Source: JBBPXY01 sp038200435 (GTDB lineage Bacteria > Actinomycetota > Thermoleophilia > Solirubrobacterales > Solirubrobacteraceae). From it: a DNA stretch of 31,419 nucleotides. Below, in pieces: positions 1 through 7,515 of this stretch (position 1 is the stretch's first letter; each line of letters begins with the position of its first letter). The notes under the pieces were generated by a model. That model saw only the letters and a program-made list of their open reading frames with translations. It was not told the DNA's origin and did no database searches. The stretch is from the NCBI GenBank assembly GCA_038200435.1, contig JBBPXY010000087.1:1-31419 (forward strand), in the 5' to 3' direction. The position numbers and the translations under genes are program-made.

Positions 1-57
1 CCGTTCTCGTGAGCAGCGGCCGTAGGAACGGGCGAGGGAGAGAGCAAAGAAGCCATC

Positions 58-74
58 TACTATTGGCCATAGTA
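58..74. promoter_or_regulatory. inverted repeat ahead of lgt
   Basis: Six-base arms TACTAT and ATAGTA flank a TGGCC centre, ending 7 bases before the ATG at 82. The left arm TACTAT also fits a TANNNT -10 box, so a bound protein would occlude the promoter. There is no good Shine-Dalgarno before the ATG. Whether this is an operator is inference from symmetry and position. Confidence 0.35.
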
Positions 75-81
75 CGAGCTG

Positions 82-864
82 ATGCATCCCGTCCTCTTCC
101 ACCTCGGCAATTTCGCCATCCACGTCTACGGCATCGTGGGTGCGCTCGCCGTTCTTGCCGCCGGGGCCGTTCTGCGCGCCGAGCTCGAGCGGCTCGACGG
201 AAAGGGCCATGCGGCAGCTGCGTTGACGATTGCTGGCGCTCTCGGTGGGTTTGCTGGCGCGCGGATCTATTACCTCGCAGAGCACCTCGGATCCGTTTCT
301 TTGCTCGGGTCAGTCGCCGGCGCCGGGTTCACCTGGTACGGCGGCGTGATCGGAGGCGGCGCGGGGATGCTGCTCGTCGCTCGCCGTCGCTCCGTGCCGC
401 TGACAGCCTTGCTCGGCGCCGCAGGACCCACGCTCGCTCTCGGATACGGGTTAGGCCGCATCGCATGCCAATTCGCGGGCGACGGCACCTACGGCAAGCC
501 CAGCAATCTGCCCTGGGCAATGAGCTATCCCCATGGCGAGATCCCCACGACGCAGCGCGTGCACCCGACCCCGATCTACGAAACGCTCACCAGCCTTCTC
601 ATCTTTGGCCTCCTCTGGCGCTGGCGACGCACGACGCCACCCGTAAAGCTCTTCGGCTACTACCTACTCCTCGCCGGCCTCGAGCGCTTCCTCATCGAAT
701 TCCTGCGGCGCAACGACCGAGTCCTCTTGGGCCTTACCCAGCCCCAGTTCTTCGCGCTGGCCTTGATGCTGATCGGCGGCTTGCTCCTCGTGCGACGGCC
801 ATCCGGTCGGGATGCTCGCTGGCGGGTAGCGGAGTCTGGGCATCGCGCCGCTCACCGCGTTTGA
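82..864 (+). CDS. lgt: prolipoprotein diacylglyceryl transferase family protein
   Basis: This 260-residue integral membrane protein belongs to the Lgt family, which transfers diacylglycerol from phosphatidylglycerol to the lipobox cysteine of prolipoproteins at the membrane. Hydrophobic segments run through the chain. The family signature appears as GRIACQFAGDGTYG (about residues 126-139), followed by HPTPIYE and by RRNDRVLLGLTQPQ near the C-terminus. It is divergent: where E. coli Lgt has His103 in an SFHGG segment, this protein reads TWYGG, and the usual GRxxNFxNGE is altered to GRxxCQFAGD. It lies 161 bases upstream of a DipZ-like thiol-disulphide gene on the same strand. Other lipoprotein-like products in the window (24854) would be its clients. 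Family assignment is firm; that this copy has normal Lgt activity is inference. Confidence 0.88.
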   Translation: MHPVLFHLGNFAIHVYGIVGALAVLAAGAVLRAELERLDGKGHAAAALTIAGALGGFAGARIYYLAEHLGSVSLLGSVAGAGFTWYGGVIGGGAGMLLVARRRSVPLTALLGAAGPTLALGYGLGRIACQFAGDGTYGKPSNLPWAMSYPHGEIPTTQRVHPTPIYETLTSLLIFGLLWRWRRTTPPVKLFGYYLLLAGLERFLIEFLRRNDRVLLGLTQPQFFALALMLIGGLLLVRRPSGRDARWRVAESGHRAAHRV

Positions 865-935
865 TCAGCAACAAAAGACCCGCGAAGAGGACTACGAGTA
901 TTCCGAGAAGCAGCAATGCGCCGATGACACGCCAT
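852..935 (-). CDS. possible 27-residue small ORF with a near-ideal ribosome binding site
   Basis: On the minus strand an AAGGAGGTGAT stretch (949-939) is complementary to the 3' end of 16S rRNA over 11 bases, and an ATG follows at 935 with 7 bases after AGGAGG. The frame it opens gives 27 mostly polar, Arg-rich residues and stops at 852, overlapping the end of lgt. A different minus-strand frame through the same bases encodes a clear hydrophobic segment (GALLLLGILVVLFAGLLLL) followed by KRGERR, with only a GTG at 943 inside the Shine-Dalgarno as a possible start. I do not recognise either product. The binding site is real sequence; the gene is uncertain. Confidence 0.25.
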   Translation of the reverse strand: MACHRRIAASRNTRSPLRGSFVADQTR

Positions 936-1025
936 CCAATCACCTCCTTCCCGGGCCACGACCGGATATGGCCGAGCCGAGTTTCGCGTGCATCCACGCC
1001 CGCGCGGGCAACGCAGTAGCTGCTG

Positions 1026-2792
1026 ATGCTGCTGCTTCTCGCTTTCGCGCTTATCGCCGGGGCTGGCACGGGGCTGACGCCATGCGTGCTGCCTGTCCTG
1101 CCGGCGCTGCTCGCCGCGAGCTCGACGGGAGGGCGACGTCGGCCGTTGGCGATCGTCATCGGCCTTACCGGGACGCTGACCTTGACGGTTGTTGGTGTCG
1201 CCTCGCTCATCGACCAGCTCGGCTTTGGCGATCAGTTCCTGCGCGACCTCGCCATCGCGGTGATGGTTTTGTTCGGCCTCTCCCTGATCGTTCCGGCGCT
1301 CAAGGACGCGCTCGAGCGGCCACTCGCGCGCCTCTCCCGTTTCGGACCCCGGTCGAAGGGCGAAGGGATCTGGTCGGGCCTGGGCGTCGGTGCGGCACTC
1401 GGTGTCGTTTGTGCGCCGTGTGCCGGCCCGATCCTCGGGGCGATCATCTCGGTAAGTGCAACTCAGGGCACTTCCGCCGGTCTGGTTGCCGTGGCGGTCG
1501 CCTTCGGGCTCGGGCTGGGGTTCACGCTCTTCTTGATCGCGCTCGGCGGCCGCCGGGTCCTTTCCCGAATTCAACGCACCGGCCGGGGACTCGGACTGCA
1601 GCGAGCACTCGGCATCGTGATGCTTCTAACGGCGTTCGCGCTCTCCCAGCAATACGACGTGCGGATCAGCACAGCACTAGCCAGCAGTTTCCCGTCGTTC
1701 CTCACCTCACCAACAGACGGTTTGCAGAACTCGGGCGCCATCAAGGCCCAGCTCAACGGTGTTCGCGGGCAAGCCAAGTACGATTCCTCGCGCGCCACTG
1801 GCGCACAACGCCGCGCTGGCGCCGCGGTCGCCATCCCGGGCGTCAAGACCCCTCCGCTGCCCGATCTCGGACCCGCTCCCGAGTTCACCGCCACGCAGCG
1901 ATGGTTCAACACGCCAGGAGGCCGACCCGTCCCGCTGCGCTCCCTGCGGGGCCGAGTCGTCCTCGTCGACTTCTGGACCTACACGTGCATTAACTGCATC
2001 CGCACCTTCCCCTACCTCAAAGCGCTGGACGCGAAGTACCGCAAGGCCGGCCTGACGATCGTCGGCGTCCACACCCCCGAGTTCTCCTTCGAGCACAACG
2101 CCGAGAATGTCAGCGCCGCGATCCAGCAGAGCGGCCTTCGCTACCCCGTCGTGCAGGACAACAACTACGGAACGTTCATGGCTTACGGCAACCAGTACTG
2201 GCCGGCCGACTACCTGATCGATGCGCAAGGACATGTCCGCTACACCCATTTCGGCGAGGGCGACTACCCGCAGGGGGAAGCAGCGGTCCGAGCGCTTCTC
2301 GCTCAGGCGGGAGGCAACGTCGGCACGCCGGCGAACGCTCGCGGCCAGCAAGTGGACACCCAGGCCGCAACGCCCGAGACCTACCTCGGCTCGAGCAAGG
2401 CCCAAGGCTTCGTTCCCTCAGCACCGCGGGCCGGTGTTCGTCGATACCGCGCGGTAGCGAAGCCTCCGCTCAGCCGCTTCTCCTACGGCGGGACGTGGCG
2501 CGTCAGCGGAGAAAGCGGAACGGCCGTGGCTGACAGTTCGATCACCGCGACCGTTCAAGCACAGAAGGTTTTCCTCGTCCTCGGCTCCGCCGCCGGTCCC
2601 CGGCGGGTCCGAGTCTTCCTCGACGGCAGGCCTATCTCACGTCGCGACGCCGGACCCGACGTTCACCACGGCGTCCTGACAGTCCGCCGGCAGCGCTTGT
2701 ACCGGCTCGTCTCCCTGCCCGCTGCCAAACGGAGCCGCTTGCGGCTTGACGCCGACCCAGGGCTATCGGCGTTCGCGTTCACCTTCGGCTGA
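1026..2792 (+). CDS. dipZ: DipZ-like cytochrome c biogenesis protein (CcdA-thioredoxin fusion)
   Basis: This 588-residue protein carries electrons across the membrane to extracytoplasmic thiols. Residues 1-210 form the CcdA/DsbD transmembrane domain, with Cys20 in TPCVLPVLP and Cys129/Cys132 in CAPCAGP. After a linker, residues about 285-430 are a TlpA/AhpC-type thioredoxin domain with active site CINC (Cys321, Cys324) in FWTYTCINCIRTFP. Residues about 440-588 resemble the beta-sandwich tail of mycobacterial DipZ. The order CcdA, thioredoxin, C-terminal beta domain is the DipZ architecture. It follows lgt on the same strand. The ATG at 1026 directly opens the first membrane helix. A role in cytochrome c or other thiol maturation is likely, since ccmE/ccmF lie 4 kb downstream. 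Confidence 0.9.
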   Translation: MLLLLAFALIAGAGTGLTPCVLPVLPALLAASSTGGRRRPLAIVIGLTGTLTLTVVGVASLIDQLGFGDQFLRDLAIAVMVLFGLSLIVPALKDALERPLARLSRFGPRSKGEGIWSGLGVGAALGVVCAPCAGPILGAIISVSATQGTSAGLVAVAVAFGLGLGFTLFLIALGGRRVLSRIQRTGRGLGLQRALGIVMLLTAFALSQQYDVRISTALASSFPSFLTSPTDGLQNSGAIKAQLNGVRGQAKYDSSRATGAQRRAGAAVAIPGVKTPPLPDLGPAPEFTATQRWFNTPGGRPVPLRSLRGRVVLVDFWTYTCINCIRTFPYLKALDAKYRKAGLTIVGVHTPEFSFEHNAENVSAAIQQSGLRYPVVQDNNYGTFMAYGNQYWPADYLIDAQGHVRYTHFGEGDYPQGEAAVRALLAQAGGNVGTPANARGQQVDTQAATPETYLGSSKAQGFVPSAPRAGVRRYRAVAKPPLSRFSYGGTWRVSGESGTAVADSSITATVQAQKVFLVLGSAAGPRRVRVFLDGRPISRRDAGPDVHHGVLTVRRQRLYRLVSLPAAKRSRLRLDADPGLSAFAFTFG

Positions 2793-2986
2793 CCGGCGAC
2801 GCACCAAGCCACGCCGGAAACATTCATTCGCGCTACCCGTAGCGTGCGCCGGAGGCCGCGCCACATCCGCCAGAAACGCACACTACTGAACGGTCGGCCT
2901 GCCCTCAATCACGGCCTTTTCGAGGCGAGGACGACCGTTTGTTTGCAAAGAATGCGGGGGCCAGCGCGGCATGGTGGCTGTCCTTA

Positions 2987-3347
2987 CTAGCGGGAAATAG
3001 AACGGCGTCGCGAGCGACCTCGACGGCCGGGTTCAACGATCAGGTCACAGCCAAGCTCACGAGCGGCCGTGGCGATCGCTCGTCGTCCGGAGCCCTCGCG
3101 GACGACGACGTGCGCATTGATTTCGGGGTCGACGAGAGCCCGCGCGTCGCCAATCGAGTCTTTTGCCAGTCGACGCATCTCTTGGTTCCAGAACGTTGTC
3201 TGCAAGTTGCAGCAGCGCACAGGCTCCTCGATGGCTGCCAGCGCTCATGCGCGACCCCGACGAGCGAACCGTCGCGACACCGTCTGCCAGAGCTGCGCGG
3301 GCACGCTTAGACCCGTCGAAAGGAATTAAAACGTGCGAGACGCTCAC
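2987..3347 (-). pseudogene. universal stress protein (UspA family), frameshifted and truncated
   Basis: Two minus-strand frames give the two halves of one Usp domain. From a GTG at 3347 the first frame reads VSHVLIPFDGSKRARAALA, the beta1-helix1 start of Usp domains. The homology then leaves that frame, and a second frame ending at 2987 gives DARALVDPEINAHVVVREGS and AARELGCDLIVEPGRRGRS, the central and G-x2-G part. The final serine/valine-rich strand expected after the GRRG motif is absent, so the gene is both frameshifted and cut short (about 120 codons against the usual 140-150). Usp proteins bind ATP and are induced by stress; this copy should be non-functional. An alternative ATG lies at 3398. 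Confidence 0.7.
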
Positions 3348-3469
3348 CGGGTAAGCGTACGCGCTGGGCAAGCGCGATGATGACGAATGCTGCGGCATGG
3401 CAAAACTCCTGCACCTCGGGAAGGTGCCTCTCGAACGAAGGGCCACCTCCCACGAGCCAGGGTCTGGCG

Positions 3470-3700
3470 TTACGCAGAGGCAGGCGTTAACTCTGCGGCG
3501 ATGCCATCGCCTATTTCGGCTAGGGCGTGTGTAGCCGCGTCGAGAGAGGTGTCGCGCCAGGAGTAGAACTGCGCCTCGGAGATTTCGTGACGCTCGCAAA
3601 GGACAGGCACGAGGCGCTCGTCCTCGACTCCGGCAAGTACGACGCCCAGTTTCTGCTCTGCGCCGAGTGGGCCCGCTAACGAGGCGTTCGTCTCGCTCAC
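3470..3700 (-). pseudogene. IS3-type transposase OrfA fragment
   Basis: The 76-residue product begins MSETNASLAG and has a helix-turn-helix of the IS3/IS911 OrfA type: EQKLGVVLAGVEDERLVPVLC, then ERHEISEAQFYSWRD. It lacks the C-terminal leucine-zipper part, and no OrfB with a DDE domain follows downstream (lower coordinates). I see no terminal inverted repeats. It is therefore read as the decayed remnant of an insertion sequence. A standalone HTH regulator is a less likely alternative. Confidence 0.6.
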
Positions 3701-3991
3701 CCGAGAGACGCAATTCGCACTCTGCTTTCGTAGCTCTACTGCTTGGGTGCGGGCCGCGCGCGGCAGTGCCCGCCGCGCGAAACCCTGAATCCTCCAAGGT
3801 GTTGAGCGTCGCCGGTGAGCTTACGAGGCTGTACGTCTGCCCAGGGCGGTGGCGCGCGGGCGTGGGCCGCGGCACTGCTGACAGCCGGCGGAGGACGCCC
3901 TGCGTGCGTGACCGGATCGGGTCTCGGGACATCGCTGGACGCTCGCCCACGCGACTGTTTCAAGCCCGAACCAGCACATCGACCGTCCAAG

Positions 3992-4015
3992 ACCGTGTCC
4001 CGAACCGTGTCCCGA
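3992..4015. repeat. tandem direct repeat of a 12-mer
   Basis: ACCGTGTCCCGA occurs twice head to tail, at 3992-4003 and 4004-4015, about 80 bases before the tRNA remnant. Directly repeated short motifs beside an att core often are arm-type integrase sites; here that is inference from position. Confidence 0.55.
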
Positions 4016-4096
4016 ACTCGGCAATTCTGACCCCGCCTCAAACGTGCTCAGCGAAACGAGAACCAAGTGAGCACCGCGATCCCGTCTGCTGAGGAG

Positions 4097-4141
4097 GGCT
4101 TCCCAAGCCGAAGGTCGCGGGTTCGACCCCCGTCGTCCGCT
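4097..4141 (+). other. 3' half of tRNA-Gly(CCC), probable attachment-site remnant
   Basis: The plus strand carries an anticodon loop TTCCCAA (4100-4106), a T arm GCGGG-TTCGACC-CCCGT (4117-4133), an acceptor 3' strand CGTCCGC (4134-4140) and a T discriminator at 4141. Only the inner three pairs of the anticodon stem form, and no D arm or acceptor 5' strand is present upstream. Tyrosine-recombinase elements leave exactly such 3' tRNA halves at one end of their insertion. No CCA is encoded. It is not a functional tRNA. Confidence 0.72.
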
Positions 4142-4394
4142 TGGTCAGAGTGGTGACGCGCGGCAGCCCGGTCCGGCGTCGTCACCACGCCCATTAAGGT
4201 CCACCACATGGCAATCCTCTTCGGTGGCGCGTGCTGGCCGATCGGCTGGAAGCTCAGGCGACAAGTCGCGCTCAACCTACTCGATGACCGCGCGCGGCAT
4301 TGCCTGTTGGTCGAGGGTCCCGTCTCAGCGGCGCCGACGCTCGGGCGAACGAGCTCATGGGCGCCTCGTGCGTCGCGGCTGAACTGAGAACGGG

Positions 4395-4709
4395 ATGAGC
4401 GAAAGTCGCGACAAACCACGCCCAACGAGCCGCGAGAAGGTGCTCGGAGGACTCGACCGGATGGTCGAGCATGGGCGGGTCACAGAGGCTGAGGCTGCGC
4501 GGCTGCGTGCGGCCACGGACGATGAGGGCTTCGAGGCCGGCATGCGTGCTATCCGCGCCAGGCACGCTGGAGCCAAGCTCGACGCGGCGGTGGAAGCCGG
4601 TCAGATGACCCGAGGTGAGGCCGACGCCAACCTCGAGCGTCTGAGGAACGGGGAACACCCGGGCGCCCTCCGGGAGCAGCTCCGCGGGATCCATCCTCGG
4701 GGTCGGTAG
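4395..4709 (+). CDS. small protein with two SHOCT-like helical motifs
   Basis: The 104-residue charged protein is not recognised as a named family. It contains two similar amphipathic segments: LDRMVEHGRVTEAEAARLRA near residues 20-39 and LDAAVEAGQMTRGEADANLE near 62-81. Both follow the short pattern hydrophobic-x2-hydrophobic-x2-G-x-(V/M)-T-x2-E(A) seen in SHOCT-type motifs, usually an oligomerisation or membrane-associated appendage. There is no signal peptide or membrane helix. The start at 4395 is preceded by GAACGGG. It sits just inside the intact region after the tRNA scar and 35 bases before the rhodanese gene, so the two may be cotranscribed. Function unknown. Confidence 0.65.
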   Translation: MSESRDKPRPTSREKVLGGLDRMVEHGRVTEAEAARLRAATDDEGFEAGMRAIRARHAGAKLDAAVEAGQMTRGEADANLERLRNGEHPGALREQLRGIHPRGR

Positions 4710-4744
4710 TTTTCCGCCTCGTCCGGTTGTAAGACACTGCGAGG

Positions 4745-5140
4745 ATGGCCCGACAGCCCCGCACCACGATCAACGATCTCCTCGAGGCCGGCCGCCGGCG
4801 TCTTCAGCGGTTGGAGGCTCGCGAGGCCCTCGACGCCCAGGCGCGGGGCGCCGCGATCGTCGACATCCGCACCACGGAGCAGCGTGAGCGCGACGGCACG
4901 ATTCCCGGGGCGGCGCACCACCCTCGCAACGTTCTCGAATGGCGCCTGGATCCGGCCTCCGGACACAGCGATCCCGAGCTCGACGGCGATCTCGGCCGCC
5001 CGGTCATCGTGTGCTGCGATGCGGGCTACCAGTCGAGCCTCGCCGCCGCGGCCCTGCAGGATCTGGGCTTCGAGAACGCGACGGACCTGGTGGGTGGCTT
5101 TCAGGCTTGGCGCGAGGCCGGGCTGCCTGTCGACCGCTGA
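4745..5140 (+). CDS. rhodanese-like sulphurtransferase domain protein
   Basis: A single-domain rhodanese of 131 residues. IVDIRTTEQRERDGTIPGAAHHPR (about 38-61, key residues D40, R42, G51, P54, G55, A56) is the CH2A region. The active-site loop is VCCDAGYQSS, with Cys91 in the catalytic position and Gly94 and Ser97 conserved; the usual Arg at loop position 6 is Gln96. GGFQAWREAGLPV closes the domain. Such proteins carry persulphide sulphur from thiosulphate or cysteine desulphurases to acceptors in the cytoplasm. An N-terminal helical stretch of about 35 residues (LLEAGRRRLQRLEAREAL) precedes the domain. Confidence 0.88.
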   Translation: MARQPRTTINDLLEAGRRRLQRLEAREALDAQARGAAIVDIRTTEQRERDGTIPGAAHHPRNVLEWRLDPASGHSDPELDGDLGRPVIVCCDAGYQSSLAAAALQDLGFENATDLVGGFQAWREAGLPVDR

Positions 5141-5173
5141 CCGCGAGCGCGTCTGCCGCCGAGCAGTACCCGC

Positions 5174-6544
5174 TCAGCAGCGGCTGGACACCTGCCACCC
5201 GGGTGTGCGAAGTGAGGTCCGGAACCCGGCGGACGCCGCCGGGACGCCGGGCTCCAGCACGCCTTTCGGCGAGACGCGGCCTCTGAAGATCGTCACAGCA
5301 CGCCCCGAGTGCGAGGTCACCGGCGCGTGCAGGCCGAGCTGCCAGATCAGCGGCGGAATCGCGAAGCGGTTCGTGGCAGCGATCCCGCACCGCCGGACCG
5401 CTGACGGGCCGCCGGCGAGCTCGACGGCTCGCGTAACGCCGCTAATCGAGTCGGCCTCCGCCCTCGCCTCGCGCACCTGGTGCCGCACATCACCGAAGTG
5501 GCCGATCGCGAACGGAACCTGAAGCGCCAGCACGGCAGCGATCGCCGCGGTACGCGCGGCCGAGCCTCGCCCCAGCATTCGCGCTGCTGCCAGCCATCCG
5601 CCGCCGGCCAGCACGCAGGACCCGACCACGAACAGGACTAGATAGCGCGGCGAGCCGGCGTAGCCGGCCTCCGTGAGGCCGGCGACGATCGCGAGCCAGC
5701 CGAGCGTCCCGGCCGCGAAGAGGAGCACACCGCGATGGCGGCGGAGTACGGCAAGCCCGAGCGCGAGCACCAGTCCGGTGCCGACCGGCAATGGAAGAAG
5801 ATCGCGCGCGACGGCCAGCACACGGAGTCCCGGGTGAGCCGCGTGACGGATCGCCGCCGGCCCGTCGAGACGGGCTCGCTCGCCGGCCCGGAAGAGCCGG
5901 CCCGACCCCCAGAGCTCGGGGCCGAACCAGAGAAGCGGGAGGGCAAGGAGCACCGCCGCTACGAGCCGGCGCTCCTCTTGCTCGGAGCGCCACAGCCAGG
6001 CTCCGTAAAGAAAGACGAACGGCCAGGCCTCTACCCGGATGAGTGCCGCTCCGAGCGCGCAGACCAGAGCGGCGCGTCGACGACCGCGGACGTGAGAGTC
6101 GACTGCCGCGAGAGCCAGCGCCGCGAGCGGGCCCTCCGACCATCCCTGGGCGAAGAAGTGGGGCCAGCCGAAGCCGAACTCGTTCCCCCCGGCGAGGACG
6201 AGCCAAACGGCGGCGAGCAATCCGGCCCCAACGCCTCCGAAGCGAGCGGCCAGGCGATAGGCGAAGACGAGCGCCGCCAGCGCGGCCGCGCGCGCGGTGA
6301 CCATCCACAGGTCCGGCGCCGCGCCGCCCGCCAGGTTGAAGATCGTGTCGAGGCCGACCGGCAGCGGCTTCCAGGACGGGCCCGTGGCCGTATCGAGGCT
6401 CCCGTGCAGCACCTCGCGCCCCCACACCATCCACGCCCATGGGTCGTAGGCGAGCGTGTGCGGGACGAGCAGCGAGGCGACCGCGAGGAGCAGGCAGCCT
6501 CCGAGGGCGAGCGACAGGGCGCCGGGGCGCGGTCCGCTCCGCAT
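5174..6544 (-). CDS. polytopic membrane protein, GT-C glycosyltransferase-like
   Basis: A 456-residue membrane protein starting MRSGPRPGALSLALGG. The segment after the first helix, HTLAYDPWAWMVWGREVLHG, carries the acidic Asp-Pro motif in the first external loop that marks GT-C fold glycosyltransferases and mannosyltransferase relatives. About ten hydrophobic segments follow; the last 110 residues (from about 345) are mostly soluble. It would use a polyprenyl-phosphate sugar at the outer membrane face, but neither donor nor acceptor can be named. The start at 6544 is favoured over upstream in-frame codons because a TAGGGT box lies 7 bases before it and the hydrophobic N-terminus begins there. 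It converges with the rhodanese gene. Confidence 0.7.
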   Translation of the reverse strand: MRSGPRPGALSLALGGCLLLAVASLLVPHTLAYDPWAWMVWGREVLHGSLDTATGPSWKPLPVGLDTIFNLAGGAAPDLWMVTARAAALAALVFAYRLAARFGGVGAGLLAAVWLVLAGGNEFGFGWPHFFAQGWSEGPLAALALAAVDSHVRGRRRAALVCALGAALIRVEAWPFVFLYGAWLWRSEQEERRLVAAVLLALPLLWFGPELWGSGRLFRAGERARLDGPAAIRHAAHPGLRVLAVARDLLPLPVGTGLVLALGLAVLRRHRGVLLFAAGTLGWLAIVAGLTEAGYAGSPRYLVLFVVGSCVLAGGGWLAAARMLGRGSAARTAAIAAVLALQVPFAIGHFGDVRHQVREARAEADSISGVTRAVELAGGPSAVRRCGIAATNRFAIPPLIWQLGLHAPVTSHSGRAVTIFRGRVSPKGVLEPGVPAASAGFRTSLRTPGWQVSSRC

Positions 6545-6551
6545 CGGCGCC

Positions 6552-6557
6552 ACCCTA
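6552..6557 (-). promoter_or_regulatory. -10-like TAGGGT before the membrane protein gene
   Basis: TAGGGT on the minus strand ends 7 bases before the ATG at 6544, with no Shine-Dalgarno between. This fits a leaderless transcript. No clear -35 is seen. Confidence 0.4.
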
Positions 6558-6710
6558 ACTCGGCCGGTGGCGGGCGGGAGGCTGTGGAGCGCATTGAGCC
6601 GATGCTGATGGAGCTCGCCGTCGAGGGCGGGTACGTCCACGCCGGCCCTCGCGCAGGGAAGGCAGGATCGGCGACTAACTCACCGACTAAAGACCCAGCC
6701 TGAGAGTGAG

Positions 6711-6962
6711 CTACCAGGCTTGGTGGTCGCCGCAGCCGGGGCAGGCGACCGAGGCGCTGACGTCGGCCTCGAAGGCGACGCCGCAGTGGCACACGTAGAG
6801 AGCCCGGTCATCGGGGCCTCCCGCGCGGCGGGCGCGGTCGACGGCCTCGACCCGCGGCTCGACGGGGCGCGCGGCGGGGCGGCGCACCGGTGCGTGCACG
6901 TAGCGAGCTCGGGGGCGTCGGGTGCGGGGGCGGGAAGAGGGCTTGATGTGAGCGACTTGCAT
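6711..6962 (-). CDS. small Arg-rich zinc-ribbon protein
   Basis: The 83-residue product has an Arg/Pro-rich N-terminal half (RPRTRRPRARYVHAPVRRPA) and a C-terminal zinc ribbon of the form CxC-x13-CPGC (YVCHCGVAFEADVSASVACP then GCGDHQAW). Three or four of these cysteines could bind one zinc ion. The basic half could bind nucleic acid. No named family is recognised. It lies upstream of, and on the same strand as, the GT-C-like gene, 166 bases away, and diverges from ccmE. Confidence 0.65.
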   Translation of the reverse strand: MQVAHIKPSSRPRTRRPRARYVHAPVRRPAARPVEPRVEAVDRARRAGGPDDRALYVCHCGVAFEADVSASVACPGCGDHQAW

Positions 6963-7078
6963 GTCTACCTACGTATAACGGCCTAGAAGCCTTTTGGTTT
7001 CGCCTGAGAGCGCTTTACTCCTGTTTCCACACTCAATGGCAACATTCGGAGCTATCGGAAGTACGCACGCCGGTTTGA

Positions 7079-7084
7079 GATAAT
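7079..7084 (+). promoter_or_regulatory. -10-like GATAAT before ccmE
   Basis: GATAAT lies 10 bases before the ATG at 7095 and there is no Shine-Dalgarno. It is the most AT-rich short stretch near the start. No convincing -35 was found at 16-18 bases upstream. Confidence 0.35.
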
Positions 7085-7094
7085 TGGACGAACG

Positions 7095-7514
7095 ATGGAC
7101 CCACGCCGCAAACGCACCGCTCGCCTGATCGTCGCCCTCTCGGCCGCGGTGCTGCTCGCGGGCGCCCTCGTCTACACGAGCTTCAGCGCCGCCAGCGAGG
7201 CCAAATCGCCCAGCCAGCTGCTCGCCGGGGCCCAGCCCGGGCAGACCTACCAGCTCTCGGGCAAGGTCGTCCCGGGCTCGATCCATCGCGCCGGCGACGG
7301 CATCGCCTTCCGCGTGCGCGACCGCAAGAGCACGGCGTCGGTCCCCGTCACGTACGTCGGAGAGGTACCCGATCCGTTCCGGGACGGTCGCGAGATAGTG
7401 GTCAACGTGCGCGGCCAAGGCGGCACGTTCGCCGGCGAGCGCGACTCGCTCGTCACGAAGTGCCCGTCGAAGTTCAAGGCCGCGCCCGACAAGCCCGGCG
7501 CGCCCAAGACCTGA
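7095..7514 (+). CDS. ccmE: cytochrome c maturation protein CcmE, Cys-type
   Basis: CcmE is the membrane-anchored haem chaperone that holds haem covalently and hands it to the CcmF lyase. This 139-residue protein has one N-terminal membrane helix (about 10-30) and the OB-like barrel: LSGKVVPGSI, AFRVRDRKSTASVPVTYVGE, PDPFRDGREIVVNVRGQ. The haem-binding motif near the C-terminus is TKCPSKF, with Cys123 where proteobacterial CcmE has His. Known variant CcmEs use CxxxY; here the fifth position is Phe127. The gene is separated from ccmF by a single base. Confidence 0.9.
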   Translation: MDPRRKRTARLIVALSAAVLLAGALVYTSFSAASEAKSPSQLLAGAQPGQTYQLSGKVVPGSIHRAGDGIAFRVRDRKSTASVPVTYVGEVPDPFRDGREIVVNVRGQGGTFAGERDSLVTKCPSKFKAAPDKPGAPKT

Positions 7515-7515
7515 C

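Larger units (their letters stand above)
2793..4394. other. gene-poor decayed region (probable island scar)
   Basis: About 1.6 kb without an intact gene. It holds a frameshifted universal stress protein, a transposase orfA fragment, a tandem 12-mer and a 3' tRNA half, listed separately. I see nothing convincing in 2793-2986, 3701-3990 or 4190-4394; open frames there have no family features. A 9-base inverted repeat (GTGGTGACG at 4150-4158 with CGTCACCAC at 4180-4188) follows the tRNA remnant and could be a weak hairpin. Confidence 0.6.

Noticed and set aside
4097..4141. Functional tRNA-Gly(CCC)
   Set aside because: No D arm or acceptor 5' strand upstream, and the outer anticodon stem pairs do not form.
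4048..4425. Minus-strand frame containing GGRTRDLRLGKP
   Set aside because: This peptide is the familiar antisense translation of a tRNA 3' half, here the tRNA-Gly remnant.
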